Of a DNA stretch of 64,000 nucleotides, positions 1-8,390 are shown piece by piece. Source of the stretch: Halobacillus salinus. GTDB lineage: Bacteria; Bacillota; Bacilli; Bacillales; Halobacillaceae. Both the position numbers and the translations under genes were made by a program. The notes below the pieces were generated by a model. It ran no database searches. It had not been told where the DNA came from and saw only the letters and a program-made list of their open reading frames with translations. The number at the start of each line of letters is the position of its first letter. The stretch's first letter is position 1. The DNA lies in assembly GCF_004684905.1 (NCBI RefSeq), contig NZ_SRJC01000004.1, positions 124,001-188,000 of the forward strand, written 5' to 3'.

Positions 1-69
1 GAATGAAAGCTTGATGGAAACAGCTCTTTAAAACAATTAAGAGAACCGAAGATCCTATATTGACACTTT

Positions 70-133
70 GAAAAAGTTCAGATTTTGGTTTTGTATGAAA
101 TTTAGTATATCGTGTTCTGGGAAACAACTTTGC
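70..133. repeat. Degenerate copy of a dispersed intergenic repeat
   Basis: This stretch aligns by eye, with gaps, to 9967-10030. Shared blocks are GAAAAAGT, TTTAGT, TCGTG, TCTGG and AAACAACT in the same order. The palindromic tail present in the second copy is missing here. The rest of 1-277 shows no convincing gene. It resembles the extragenic repeats that are abundant in Bacillaceae genomes, but the family name is not known to me. Confidence 0.45.
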
Positions 134-277
134 ATAATACGTGCAAACAAATCCATACACAATTGAGTTTATTCCTCCTTAATTGCGAAACGTTTGCTAT
201 TCTTGATCCGGAAGCACTGGAGGTTCACAGCTTTTCTTTATATGAAAAAGAACCGAGGGAACTTTCTCAACACTATT

Positions 278-305
278 AAGGGACGCTTTTATTAAAGCGT
301 CCCTT
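278..305 (-). terminator. Stem-loop terminator after the peptidase E gene
   Basis: A perfect 12-bp inverted repeat (AAGGGACGCTTT / AAAGCGTCCCTT) with a 4-nt loop lies 4 nt beyond the end of the leftward peptidase gene. The U-run on that strand is weak, so efficiency is uncertain. Confidence 0.6.
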
Positions 306-309
306 GTTA

Positions 310-1005
310 TTAATATAAGTATTTCATTGGCAACAGTTTTTCTATAACTTTTCCTTCTTGCCACCACACTCTCATTGCCTTTGCGCTTGGTCTAGAGCAA
401 ACGGCCTGGTGTACTTCTTCGTCGATAAAATGGACAGCTGCCCCGTCATCTAGAGCGTAACCGGGGCCAAGACTTTTCTCTTTGATTGCATTGTGAAAAG
501 AAGGTCGTCTATCTTTCTCCCCATCATAATGCGGGCAGCAACTTCCCTTTACAAAGCCTAAGCACGGCAGAGGCTCCAGTTGATCGCCATAGGAATCGGT
601 CAACCCTTCTTCGAACCAGCAAATTGCTCCAGCACTTATACCCGCGAGAAGAATTCCATTATCCCAAGCTTTCTTCAGGATTACATCTACTCCCCACTCA
701 CGCCAGAGAGCAAGCATACTCTTAGTGGAACCACCACCGACATAAAGTATATCCTGCTTCATGATAAACCCTTCAATGTCCCTGTTTTCCAGTTTGAATA
801 AGGACAAATGGGAGGCCTCACAGTTTTGGTTCTGGAAAAATTCGTAGAACTTATCGATGTATTCCTGAGAGTCTCCACTAGCGGTTGGAATGAAGCAAAT
901 CTTCGGTTTCTTCTGAGTGGATTGGTTCAATATATACTCATCTAATAAGGGGTTGTCAGGCTCCATAGAGAACCCACCACCACCCATGGCAATCAACTGT
1001 TTCAT
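310..1005 (-). CDS. Peptidase E / S51 family serine peptidase (YgaJ-like)
   Basis: This 231-aa protein belongs to the S51 dipeptidase E family, cytosolic serine peptidases that cleave Asp-X dipeptides in the founding members. The nucleophile elbow GISAGAICW carries the catalytic serine, and the N-terminal glycine-rich strand MGGGGF and the YVGGGSTKSML segment are typical of the fold. There is no signal peptide. The ATG start follows AGGAGGGG at good spacing. It appears to be transcribed alone, leftwards, and ends at a stem-loop. B. subtilis YgaJ is the closest relative I recall. The substrate is not evident from context. Confidence 0.88.
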   Translation of the reverse strand: MKQLIAMGGGGFSMEPDNPLLDEYILNQSTQKKPKICFIPTASGDSQEYIDKFYEFFQNQNCEASHLSLFKLENRDIEGFIMKQDILYVGGGSTKSMLALWREWGVDVILKKAWDNGILLAGISAGAICWFEEGLTDSYGDQLEPLPCLGFVKGSCCPHYDGEKDRRPSFHNAIKEKSLGPGYALDDGAAVHFIDEEVHQAVCSRPSAKAMRVWWQEGKVIEKLLPMKYLY

Positions 1006-1024
1006 AAGAACCCCTCCTATTTGC

Positions 1025-1921
1025 TTATGACTTCCCTAAGGAAGTTTGAATATCCTCCTTGTATGCATAAGAAAACAGTAATGATACGAGAATACCGCCA
1101 CCAATCAAATTACCGATACTCGCCGGAAGCAAATTGAAGAAGATATACTCATACCATGTGTAATTGTCGTTGGCTAGAAACCCCATACTGAAGTAACCCA
1201 TGTTTGCCGCGCTGTGTTGGAAGTTCCCTGCAACGAACAGAATGACCGGAAGCATCGTACCAAGGAACTTACCTGTAATATCGCGTGCTGCCGTTGTCAA
1301 AAATGCAGCCATTCCGATCAACCAGTTAGCCAATATACCAGAAACAAGAATCTCAAACCATCCTTTGACCCCGTGGTCGAGAAACTTCATTTTGTGATCT
1401 AAATACATGGAAAGTTCACTATAGAAAGGGTCCGATAGTGAAGCAGAAAACTGAATTAAAACGGCTACTAAGAAGGCACCTAGTATGTTCCCTATATAAG
1501 ACGATATCCAGAATTTATAGATGTTCGCCTTCATCAACCCTGATTTATTAAAAAGATACGATGGTAACAGCACATTGATTTCTGTAAATAGAACGGATCC
1601 AGAAATGAAGACCATCGCATAGCCTGAAGCGAAACCAAGGCCTGATAACAGGTGATAAATTCCCTTCGTTTCAACACCTGAAGCAAGCAAAATGGAAAAC
1701 ACCGCACCAAATGTCATGAAGGACCCTGCGGTCAGAGCGAGTAAAAACTGTGCACGGAACGGCTTGTTCAGGTGGTCCCGCCCTTTTTCCCCGAATTCAT
1801 CGACAATTTGAGAAGGTATATAAAACTGACGACCAGGTCTGTCTATCTTTCCATTCTGGTTTGAGTCTGTTTGTTTATCTTCGTTTGTTTCATTATTTGG
1901 TTGATTTTGATCTTGATCCAA
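1025..1921 (-). CDS. Formate/nitrite transporter (FNT) family channel
   Basis: This is an FNT-family pentameric channel subunit with about six membrane helices. The central-pore signature NFQHSAANM holds the conserved histidine used for substrate protonation, and the FxTEINVL region resembles the first half-helix. A hydrophilic N-terminal tail of about 45 residues rich in Asp, Asn and Gln precedes helix 1. Start choice matters: GGGAGGG directly abuts an ATG at 1927 (no spacer), whereas the TTG at 1921 sits 6 nt downstream of it, so TTG is preferred. A longer reading to 2020 has no ribosome site. Formate, nitrite or hydrosulfide could be the substrate; neighbours do not decide. Confidence 0.85.
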   Translation of the reverse strand: MDQDQNQPNNETNEDKQTDSNQNGKIDRPGRQFYIPSQIVDEFGEKGRDHLNKPFRAQFLLALTAGSFMTFGAVFSILLASGVETKGIYHLLSGLGFASGYAMVFISGSVLFTEINVLLPSYLFNKSGLMKANIYKFWISSYIGNILGAFLVAVLIQFSASLSDPFYSELSMYLDHKMKFLDHGVKGWFEILVSGILANWLIGMAAFLTTAARDITGKFLGTMLPVILFVAGNFQHSAANMGYFSMGFLANDNYTWYEYIFFNLLPASIGNLIGGGILVSLLFSYAYKEDIQTSLGKS

Positions 1922-2043
1922 TGTCATCCCTCCCAGATGATTGTGATATTCCCGAAAAAGGAAAAAATTAATCTCCCTTGTATAGCAGAAGCTGTTTTGA
2001 CATAACGTAATGGTAATCAAAGGAATAAGAAGGAGAATGAATC

Positions 2044-2217
2044 ATGCCTAGGGAATTGTATTGTCTTGCGTGTGACGGAGAAGGACTGCTGATGGATGAT
2101 GAAGAATGGCGTTATACTTGTAAAGTTTGTGGCGGAAGTGGATTCAGACCTCAAGAAGGTAGGGTTTATGACAGGGAAATAGCCGATGTAGATGCAATGA
2201 ACCGCATATTGGACTGA
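2044..2217 (+). CDS. 57-aa zinc-knuckle protein (DnaJ-type CxxCxGxG)
   Basis: A short gene starting at ATG after AAGGAGAATGAATC and ending TGA just before a terminator. The 57-aa product has two CxxC knuckles, CLACDGEG (Cys7, Cys10) and CKVCGGSG (Cys26, Cys29), the CxxCxGxG form of the DnaJ central zinc finger. They are separated by an acidic turn and followed by an acidic helix ending MNRILD. No J domain is present, so it is not a chaperone by itself. It probably binds one zinc ion and could be an adaptor or assembly factor. It is divergent from the FNT gene and convergent with the HD-GYP gene. The function is unknown. Confidence 0.8.
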   Translation: MPRELYCLACDGEGLLMDDEEWRYTCKVCGGSGFRPQEGRVYDREIADVDAMNRILD

Positions 2218-2233
2218 CCTACTGTTGCATATA

Positions 2234-2264
2234 AAAAAACCGCTGGCATAATGCCGGCGGTTTT
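2234..2264. terminator. Bidirectional terminator
   Basis: AAAACCGCTGGCAT pairs with ATGCCGGCGGTTTT (one mismatch) with A and T tracts on either side. It lies between the convergent zinc-knuckle and HD-GYP genes and can serve both. Confidence 0.85.
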
Positions 2265-2266
2265 CG

Positions 2267-3787
2267 TCATTTAATAGAGGCAGCTATTCGTTCTGATTGC
2301 TCGTTACGTTCTCTCATTTCATTTAGGAATAAGTCGGCAAAATAAGGATCCCACTGTGTTCCTCTGCCTTCTTCGATAATAGACAAAGCTTTCATTTGTG
2401 GCATCCCTTTTCGGTACGGTCTATCTGACGTCATCGCATCGTACGCATCCGCTACAGCCATCAACCTACCGAAGACAGGGATATCAAATCCAGAAAGACC
2501 ATCTGGATAACCTTTCCCGTCGAAGCGTTCATGGTGACTTCTCACTCCTGGAAGAACAGGTTGCAATGGTTCTGGTAACTGCACTTGTTGCAATATTTCG
2601 TATCCGATCACAGGGTGCTGTTTGATCTGTTCGAACTCTTCCTCTGTGAGACGCCCCGCCTTTAACAAGACATGATCTCGGACTCCGATCTTTCCTATGT
2701 CGTGAAGAAGGGCGGACTTCCGCAATAGGTCCACCTCCCCTTCTTCGAAACCCGCTCGTTCCGCAATCCAAACCGAGTACTCTGCCACCCGTTCCGAGTG
2801 GCCTGCTGTATAAGGGTCTCGTGCATCCAGTGTAGCTGCAAATACAGTGAAGAAACTCTCCAAGAGACGTTCGTTCTCTTCGTCTCGTTCTTTGATACCT
2901 GTGATCATATGATTGAAACCTGTCACAAGATTCGAAAACTCATCCGAATAGACATTATCCATCTTTTCAAAACGACCTTTGCCAACTTGGTCGAATTGCT
3001 CTCTAAGCGTAATCATCGGATCCTCAATACTTTTATATAACAGCATAGAACTGACGGAACCCATCGCAAGGATTACGACTACGATCAAGGAAGCCCAGCT
3101 CCAATAGCCTTCAATCCCACTCCCTCCACTTTCAGCTAACCTTATCTGAGAAGCTAGAATGAAGAGTAAAACAGGGAAAACAGCCGTGAAGATGGAACTG
3201 ACCATCAACTTCCTCCGAATGCTCAAATAATAATCTGTTCCGGTTTCTTCTATTGAAAAACCAAGCATTTCGGCGCGTTTGATAAGAGCAGCCAGTAACG
3301 GGTTAACCGACCTGAACGTTAAAAAGAATTCGATGAGTGCGTGCATAACAGCAATCAGTACTGCTCCGCTCCAAGCGAGTGCTATGTAATAATACGGTAA
3401 GCTGACCCAACCATTATAAATCCCCAGCAGACTAAAGCAGGAGGCAGGGACGGCAAGACCGAACAAGTGCGGCCCCATAATCCTCTGTACAGTCAGGATA
3501 GGAAATCGATGAGCGGTAAGGAAGGCCTGCCGAATCTCTTCCTTCTGCACGGATTGTTCACGGAAGACGCGTTGAATCGGCTGGACGTGTCTACGGTAAG
3601 CAACCAGCTCACCTATCCACATGATCACAACAGAAATGATCATTACAAATATCAAATACGTGGCCTCGTTTCCTTTCAAGGTCAACGTATGGAAAATAAA
3701 CACACTGCCCACACCGAAAACCGCAAGCATCGAACCGATGACGTAGTTTAACAGAATGCGCTTTTGAAAGTCTTGGAAGGGTTTCAT
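2267..3787 (-). CDS. Membrane HAMP-HD-GYP phosphodiesterase (c-di-GMP)
   Basis: This 506-aa membrane protein has several N-terminal transmembrane helices (about residues 10-275) with a short extracytoplasmic loop before the last one, then a HAMP linker (about 285-335) and a C-terminal HD-GYP domain (about 345-500). Catalytic motifs are visible: HSERVAEYS, LLHDIGKIGV with the HD pair, the HH pair of SHHERFDGKGYPDGL, and DAYDAMTSDRPY. HD-GYP proteins hydrolyse c-di-GMP to pGpG/GMP, so it should lower this messenger in response to an envelope signal. The start is the ATG after GAGGAG (spacer 6); the reading frame is open further upstream without a ribosome site. It pairs functionally with the GGDEF-EAL protein at the right end. 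Confidence 0.92.
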   Translation of the reverse strand: MKPFQDFQKRILLNYVIGSMLAVFGVGSVFIFHTLTLKGNEATYLIFVMIISVVIMWIGELVAYRRHVQPIQRVFREQSVQKEEIRQAFLTAHRFPILTVQRIMGPHLFGLAVPASCFSLLGIYNGWVSLPYYYIALAWSGAVLIAVMHALIEFFLTFRSVNPLLAALIKRAEMLGFSIEETGTDYYLSIRRKLMVSSIFTAVFPVLLFILASQIRLAESGGSGIEGYWSWASLIVVVILAMGSVSSMLLYKSIEDPMITLREQFDQVGKGRFEKMDNVYSDEFSNLVTGFNHMITGIKERDEENERLLESFFTVFAATLDARDPYTAGHSERVAEYSVWIAERAGFEEGEVDLLRKSALLHDIGKIGVRDHVLLKAGRLTEEEFEQIKQHPVIGYEILQQVQLPEPLQPVLPGVRSHHERFDGKGYPDGLSGFDIPVFGRLMAVADAYDAMTSDRPYRKGMPQMKALSIIEEGRGTQWDPYFADLFLNEMRERNEQSERIAASIK

Positions 3788-3840
3788 AACATTCTCCTCA
3801 AGGTGCATTATGAGTCCATTATACCAGAAACCATTAAGAA

Positions 3841-3871
3841 AAAAGGCACGAGTCACTCCGACTCGTGCCTT
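3841..3871 (-). terminator. Intrinsic terminator of the DUF4064-like gene
   Basis: An 11-bp perfect stem (AAGGCACGAGT / ACTCGTGCCTT) is followed on the minus strand by a run of T residues. It separates the small membrane protein gene from the HD-GYP gene. Confidence 0.9.
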
Positions 3872-3876
3872 ACTCA

Positions 3877-4323
3877 CTAATACGTAATTGCTTCTTCATC
3901 CCTCGGCTTTGGCGTCTTTCTCACCAGCGCAACAATTCCTGCAATGAGGAAGGCTACACTGCCAAACAATCCGATGAATAAAGTGGCTAGTGTGAACACA
4001 ACCGCTGTAATGATCAAAATTATCCCAGCAGCTTTCGGCTTTTTATTTCCTTTAAGGAAGTAAATCGATAGAATAGCGAGACCGACTGCAATGAAGGAAA
4101 CGACTAGAATAAATAACGCAAAGGCTCCCATGAAATCAAACATTTGATCCATGTTGACATTCTGAAGCTCCTGCGAGTTTGGCGCTTGCTGCATTGCATT
4201 CATAAAGTCTTCTTTTGCCTGAGGATTGTTTTGGAATGATCGAAACATAAATCCGATAGCGAGCGGCAATCCATAAAGGACAATACCGATTACGGTTAAC
4301 ACAATTTCTGCTGTACGATTCAT
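3877..4323 (-). CDS. DUF4064-like small membrane protein
   Basis: A 148-aa membrane protein with an N-terminal helix (TAEIVLTVIGIVLYGLPLA), an extracytoplasmic stretch rich in Asn, Gln and Met, then three closely spaced helices and a basic/acidic tail. The arrangement matches DUF4064 proteins of Bacillaceae, whose role is not known. The start is the ATG after AAAGGAGAG; the longer reading frame lacks a ribosome site. It is transcribed alone and ends at a strong terminator. Confidence 0.75.
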   Translation of the reverse strand: MNRTAEIVLTVIGIVLYGLPLAIGFMFRSFQNNPQAKEDFMNAMQQAPNSQELQNVNMDQMFDFMGAFALFILVVSFIAVGLAILSIYFLKGNKKPKAAGIILIITAVVFTLATLFIGLFGSVAFLIAGIVALVRKTPKPRDEEAITY

Positions 4324-4516
4324 CGTTATTTCTCTCCTTTTCTCCATCATTTCTAAAATTAGTGTAAACAAAACAGTTATAGAGATAAAGTGTTTCTATC
4401 CCTCTCCCTCCTTTTTTACGCATGACGCCTCTCCTTGGTTTCACTTTCTTATTCATGGATGACTTTTCGGATCTTTGATAAAATAGGAAGAAATGTGTAG
4501 CAAGGGGGAATGATGC

Positions 4517-5650
4517 ATGAATATCGTATCCATCGAACCAACTCCCAGCCCGAATTCCATGAAAATCAATTTGAAGGAGAGTCTTCCTGAAGGGGAGACT
4601 CATAACTATAAGAAGGATGATGATCACAGTTCTTCTCCTGAATTTGTGCAGCAACTATTTGCCATTGAAGGAGTGAAAGGGCTCTATCATGTCCTCGACT
4701 TCATCGCGCTGGAGCGTAACGCCCGTGTACCATGGGAGTCCATTCTTCCAGAAGTACGAAAAGTATTCGGATCGGGAGAAGGGGAGCAACCTTCCGCGTC
4801 CGGTTCTAGTGAAGAGGACTTTGGTGAAGTAAAGGTCTTCATCCAAATGTTCAAAGGGATCCCGATGCAAATTAAGCTCGACGACCGTGGTGAGGAAAAG
4901 CGCGTCGGCCTTGAGCCGCGCTTTCAAGAAGCCGCTATGGAAGCAGCACCCGCTTCTCCTAACATGATCATGGAGCGTGAATGGGTGGAGCAAAGCACTC
5001 GATATGGCGATGCGGACGAAGTCGGCGAACAGGTAAAAGAAGAGATTTCAGCAAGTTACGACCCAGAACGACTACGATCTCTTATTAAACAAGCGTTTGA
5101 TCAAAACTCGAAACTAGACGAACCTGAGGAGAAAAAGTCAGATATCACGCTAGAAACATTGGATCATGATGATTGGAAGGTGCGCTATGCTGCACTCGAC
5201 CGCATGGATCCAACTGCTGAAGATTACCGTATCTTAGACAAAGCTTTGGATGATGACAAAGCATCTATTCGAAGGCTTGCGACGGCTTACCTCGGAATGA
5301 TCGAAGAAATGGAAACACTTCCTTTCCTTTACAAAGCATTGAAAGACAAGTCCGTCACCGTAAGGCGTACCGCGGGGGATTGTATTTCTGATCTTGGGTT
5401 CAAAGAAGCCATGCCGAAGATGATTGAATCCCTAGAAGACTCGAACCGTCTCGTCCGCTGGCGTGCTGCGATGTTCTTATACGAACTAGGGGACGAAACA
5501 GCCCTTCCTGCCTTGAAGAAAGCAGCAAACGACCCTGAATTCGAAGTCCGCTTACAAGTCAATATGGCTATCGAGCGTATTGAAGGCGGCGAAGAAGCAA
5601 AAGGCTCTGTATGGCACCAAATGACACAAGCTACTAAACAAAAACCATAG
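4517..5650 (+). CDS. YpgR/CvfC-type protein: Nfu N-domain plus HEAT repeats
   Basis: The 377-aa protein begins with an Nfu/NifU N-terminal-like domain (about residues 1-90; PTPSPNSMKINL is the typical opening) and ends with HEAT/PBS-lyase-type repeats (about 205-365), each with the pattern DDWKVRYAALDRM or DSNRLVRWRAAMFLYELGD. The linker is acidic. This architecture is that of B. subtilis YpgR and staphylococcal conserved virulence factor C. The biochemical role is unsettled; scaffold or adaptor work linked to Fe-S or thiol redox is an inference from the Nfu-like domain and from brxA lying 11 nt downstream in the same apparent operon. Start: ATG after AAGGGGGAATGATGC. Confidence 0.88.
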   Translation: MNIVSIEPTPSPNSMKINLKESLPEGETHNYKKDDDHSSSPEFVQQLFAIEGVKGLYHVLDFIALERNARVPWESILPEVRKVFGSGEGEQPSASGSSEEDFGEVKVFIQMFKGIPMQIKLDDRGEEKRVGLEPRFQEAAMEAAPASPNMIMEREWVEQSTRYGDADEVGEQVKEEISASYDPERLRSLIKQAFDQNSKLDEPEEKKSDITLETLDHDDWKVRYAALDRMDPTAEDYRILDKALDDDKASIRRLATAYLGMIEEMETLPFLYKALKDKSVTVRRTAGDCISDLGFKEAMPKMIESLEDSNRLVRWRAAMFLYELGDETALPALKKAANDPEFEVRLQVNMAIERIEGGEEAKGSVWHQMTQATKQKP

Positions 5651-5661
5651 GAGGAATTACC

Positions 5662-6090
5662 ATGAATCCATATGAAGCGTACATGAAAGAAATCTCTCAA
5701 CCGATGCGTAACGAACTGACAAACGCAGGTTTCACAGAACTGACCACTCCCGAAGAAGTGGACGAGTTCATCAGCACTACTAAAGGGACATCCTTAGTAG
5801 TCGTCAACTCTGTCTGTGGATGTGCTGCCGGTTTAGCCCGCCCTTCTGCACGCGAATCCCTTTCTAATGAGAAGAAACCGGAGCAGCTTGTTACCGTATT
5901 CGCGGGCCAAGACCGAGAAGCGACAGCTCGGATGCGCGAATACTTTGAAGGCTATGAACCTTCCTCTCCATCCATGGCTGTGTTGAAAGACGGCCAAGTG
6001 GTACACTTCATCCCGCGTGAAGAGATCGAAGACCACGAACCGGAAGAAATCATCGAGAACTTAACGAAAGCTTACAACGAATATTGCTAA
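5662..6090 (+). CDS. brxA: Bacilliredoxin BrxA/BrxB (DUF1094)
   Basis: A 142-aa thioredoxin-fold protein of the YphP/YqiW family. The redox motif is CGC (Cys52-Gly53-Cys54, in NSVCGCAAGLARP) rather than CxxC, and the SSPSMAVLKDGQVVHFIPR segment is strongly conserved. Bacilliredoxins remove bacillithiol from S-bacillithiolated proteins after oxidative stress, so this species very probably makes bacillithiol. Cotranscription with the upstream YpgR-like gene is likely (11-nt gap) and a terminator follows. brxA and brxB paralogues cannot be separated with certainty here; the overall sequence resembles YphP (BrxA) slightly more. Confidence 0.93.
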   Translation: MNPYEAYMKEISQPMRNELTNAGFTELTTPEEVDEFISTTKGTSLVVVNSVCGCAAGLARPSARESLSNEKKPEQLVTVFAGQDREATARMREYFEGYEPSSPSMAVLKDGQVVHFIPREEIEDHEPEEIIENLTKAYNEYC

Positions 6091-6096
6091 CTATCT

Positions 6097-6130
6097 AAGA
6101 CCACTTTCTTTAGGAAAGTGGTCTTTTTTA
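6097..6130 (+). terminator. Intrinsic terminator after brxA
   Basis: AGACCACTTTC and GAAAGTGGTCT form a perfect stem with a 4-nt loop, followed by a T-run. Confidence 0.93.
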
Positions 6131-6196
6131 TGTGGATATGGGGTTATCGAGGAATTCGACAACGTTACAACACAATCACTCCCACTTTTAATACTT

Positions 6197-6241
6197 TTGT
6201 AAGGTTTGCTTAAGTGATTTGTAAGTGCTGCCGGGTATAGT
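6197..6241 (+). promoter_or_regulatory. Promoter with three 11-bp-spaced direct repeats
   Basis: Hexamers TGTAAG (6198-6203), CTTAAG (6209-6214) and TGTAAG (6220-6225) are exactly 11 bp apart, one helical turn, and lie directly upstream of a TATAGT -10 box (6236-6241). No good -35 exists at 17 bp from TATAGT. If the overlapping TATAAC (6241-6246) is used, TTGTAA of the third repeat could be a weak -35. Such phased hexamers are typical of OmpR/PhoP/WalR-class response regulators, and one is encoded downstream. Confidence 0.6.
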
Positions 6242-6273
6242 ATAACCAAACCAATAAAGGAGAGTGTTTGGAA

Positions 6274-6576
6274 ATGAAAAAATGGATGATCATGATGGGA
6301 CTTGCTTCTGTACTTGTCCTCGCAGCTTGTGGAGATTCAGAAGGCGATCAAATGGATGGCGACACAGAAGAGCAGATGGAAGACGATATGAGCGGTGATT
6401 CTGGAGACATGGAAGATTCCGAAATGAATGAAGAAGGTGACATGAACGAAGATATGGAAGGTGACTCAGAGATGGATGAGAACATGGAGAAGGAAGACTC
6501 AGATATGAGTGATAGTGACATGGAAAACTCCGATATGGACGATAGTAGTGATGACCAGGAGATGGACGACCAATAA
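6274..6576 (+). CDS. Methionine-rich, highly acidic surface lipoprotein
   Basis: A lipoprotein with signal peptide and lipobox LVLAAC. The mature part of about 82 residues is almost wholly Asp, Glu, Ser, Gly, Asn and Met, with 13 methionines spaced every 3-8 residues in S/G/E-D-M patterns. Such low-complexity sequence is probably disordered and lies on the outer face of the membrane. It heads a block with a two-component system and an MsrP-like oxidoreductase, which suggests the methionines act as an oxidant sink that is re-reduced; this is inference. A paralogue follows the block at 9730. Start: ATG chosen; an in-frame TTG at 6268 also fits the AAAGGAG site. Confidence 0.82.
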   Translation: MKKWMIMMGLASVLVLAACGDSEGDQMDGDTEEQMEDDMSGDSGDMEDSEMNEEGDMNEDMEGDSEMDENMEKEDSDMSDSDMENSDMDDSSDDQEMDDQ

Positions 6577-6636
6577 TAACGCGACTCCCTCTTCGTTCAT
6601 GCTATGATGAATGAAATAAGACGGGAGGCATACGAA

Positions 6637-7347
6637 ATGACCACAAAAACCATATTAATCGCGGATGACGAACCATCGATTCTCGATGTATGCCGGCGCT
6701 ACCTGGAACGGGAAGGCTACACGATTCTAATGGCCGGGGACGGAGAAGAAGCGCTGATGAAATGGCGTCATCAACATCCCGACCTCGTCATCCTCGATTT
6801 GATGATGCCGAAAGTAGATGGCTGGCAGGTGTGTGAGACAATTCGTAAAGCGGACGAAACCCCCATCCTCATGCTCACCGCCAAGTCAGAAGACTATGAC
6901 CTTCTGTTCGGTTTGACCATCGGAGCGAACGATTATATGAGTAAGCCTTTCAATCCGCAAGAACTAGTGCTCAGGGTCGGGTCCATATTCCGTCTCATCG
7001 ACTCCCATAAGCATGCACCTGAACTAAAAGAACATGAATGGATGGAAGCAGGCGGAATTGTTCTCAATAGAGCAACAAGAGAAGTTACGGTCGATGGGAA
7101 AGCCGTCAATTTGACTGTAAAAGAATTCGATCTTCTGCATCTGTTAGTCACTCACCCAAAACAGGTATTTTCTAGAAGCCAGTTGCTAAGACTGGTTTGG
7201 GATACGAGCTATGACGGAGACACCACCACGGTCACCGTCCACCTCAGAAGACTTAGAGAGAAAATTGAAAAGGATGCTTCACACCCTACGAAACTGCACA
7301 CGGTTTGGGGAATCGGTTATAAGTTCGATACGGGTGATGCGGAATGA
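6637..7347 (+). CDS. OmpR-family response regulator
   Basis: 236 aa. The receiver domain (1-120) has the acidic pocket ADDE, phospho-acceptor Asp54 (LDLMMP), switch Thr (MLTAK) and the conserved Lys in SKPF. The C-terminal winged-helix DNA-binding domain (about 135-232) includes the VTVHLRRLREKI recognition helix and the GIGYKF wing. The start is the ATG after GGGAGG (spacer 8); the frame is open further upstream. The stop overlaps the kinase start. It probably acts on the phased repeats ahead of the two flanking lipoprotein genes. By context it may sense envelope oxidation, as HprR does in E. coli, but sequence alone cannot prove this. Confidence 0.95.
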   Translation: MTTKTILIADDEPSILDVCRRYLEREGYTILMAGDGEEALMKWRHQHPDLVILDLMMPKVDGWQVCETIRKADETPILMLTAKSEDYDLLFGLTIGANDYMSKPFNPQELVLRVGSIFRLIDSHKHAPELKEHEWMEAGGIVLNRATREVTVDGKAVNLTVKEFDLLHLLVTHPKQVFSRSQLLRLVWDTSYDGDTTTVTVHLRRLREKIEKDASHPTKLHTVWGIGYKFDTGDAE

Positions 7348-8390
7348 AGATTAAAACGATTTTTTTAATTGCAAATGGCAGCAGTATCCTGTTTATGACG
7401 ACGTTCTTGATCATTGGATATTTCTCCATGTTTTTATCAGTCGAAATGATCGGATGGCTCTCCCTTTTAACGCTCGTATCCGCTCTCGTCTCATTTATCT
7501 TGTACTACTTACTCACCTCCCCCGTCGAACGTTCGATACAACGCTTAACCGAAGAAGCCGGTCACATGTCAACACAGGACTTCGGTACATCGATTCCGGA
7601 GGAAGGTCCTTTGGAAATCCGTTTATTGACCAGACGATTCAACGATATGAGCAATCGACTGAGCCGCTCATTTGAGGCCATCCAAAAATCAGAAACCTCA
7701 AGGAAAGAACTTGTCGCCAATATTTCGCATGACCTTCGCACACCAATGGCTTCGATCCGCGCTTTTATCCAGGCGATCCAGGATGGGATCGTCGATGATC
7801 CGAAGTCTAAAGCCCAGTACATGCAGACGATTTCTTTGGAAGTCGAGCGATTGGACCAGATGATCCAACAGTTATTTGAGCTTTCCGTTTACGATTCCGG
7901 GCAGCTTGAAATACACAAAACGGCAATCGCAGCGGATCAGTGGTTGTTAGAGGTTTTAGAGCACGAGCGATTCAGCCTTGAGAACGAGCAGATTGAGGTG
8001 AACATTGACCTCCCTGAACGGGTATCAGACTTATATATCGATAAAGAAAAGATGAAGCGTGTGATGATCAACCTACTCGACAATGCCATCCGCCATTCTA
8101 AGAAACACTCGATCATTACGATTGGGCTTACTTTAAAGCAAGAAGACACCATTCTTTACATTAAAGATGAAGGGGAAGGAATCTCTCCCGAACACCTCCC
8201 TCATATCTTTGAACGAACATATCGTGTTGAAGCTTCCCGCAACAGGAAATACGCAGGCACAGGTCTCGGACTTGCCATTGCTAAACATATTGTCGAGGCA
8301 CACGATGGCACCATTACTGTTTCTAGTGAATTAGGAAAAGGAAGCTGTTTTCGCATAGAGTTACCAAAAGGAGAGACAACTCATGGATAA
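7344..8390 (+). CDS. Two-component sensor histidine kinase (HAMP-HisKA-HATPase)
   Basis: 348 aa with two transmembrane helices close together (about 5-28 and 33-57) and almost no extracellular loop, so the signal is probably sensed within the membrane. HAMP follows (about 58-110), then HisKA with phospho-His129 in NISHDLRTP and HATPase_c with the N box DLLDNAIRHS-type region, DEGEGI (G1) and GTGLGLAI (G2). The start ATG overlaps the response-regulator stop, and the 3' end overlaps the next gene by 8 nt, so translation of regulator, kinase and oxidoreductase is coupled. It belongs to the intramembrane-sensing group by shape. Confidence 0.94.
   Translation: MKIKTIFLIANGSSILFMTTFLIIGYFSMFLSVEMIGWLSLLTLVSALVSFILYYLLTSPVERSIQRLTEEAGHMSTQDFGTSIPEEGPLEIRLLTRRFNDMSNRLSRSFEAIQKSETSRKELVANISHDLRTPMASIRAFIQAIQDGIVDDPKSKAQYMQTISLEVERLDQMIQQLFELSVYDSGQLEIHKTAIAADQWLLEVLEHERFSLENEQIEVNIDLPERVSDLYIDKEKMKRVMINLLDNAIRHSKKHSIITIGLTLKQEDTILYIKDEGEGISPEHLPHIFERTYRVEASRNRKYAGTGLGLAIAKHIVEAHDGTITVSSELGKGSCFRIELPKGETTHG

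Noticed and set aside
1-180. Leftward frame open to the window edge with AAGGAGG at 180-174
   Set aside because: The nearest GTG is 13 nt from the site, an alternative TTG frame stops after about 35 codons, and the stretch overlaps a dispersed repeat. Not enough to call a gene.
4136-4654. 172-codon minus-strand frame across the DUF4064-like and ypgR starts
   Set aside because: It overlaps two well-supported genes, has no ribosome site and shows no domain; a shadow frame.
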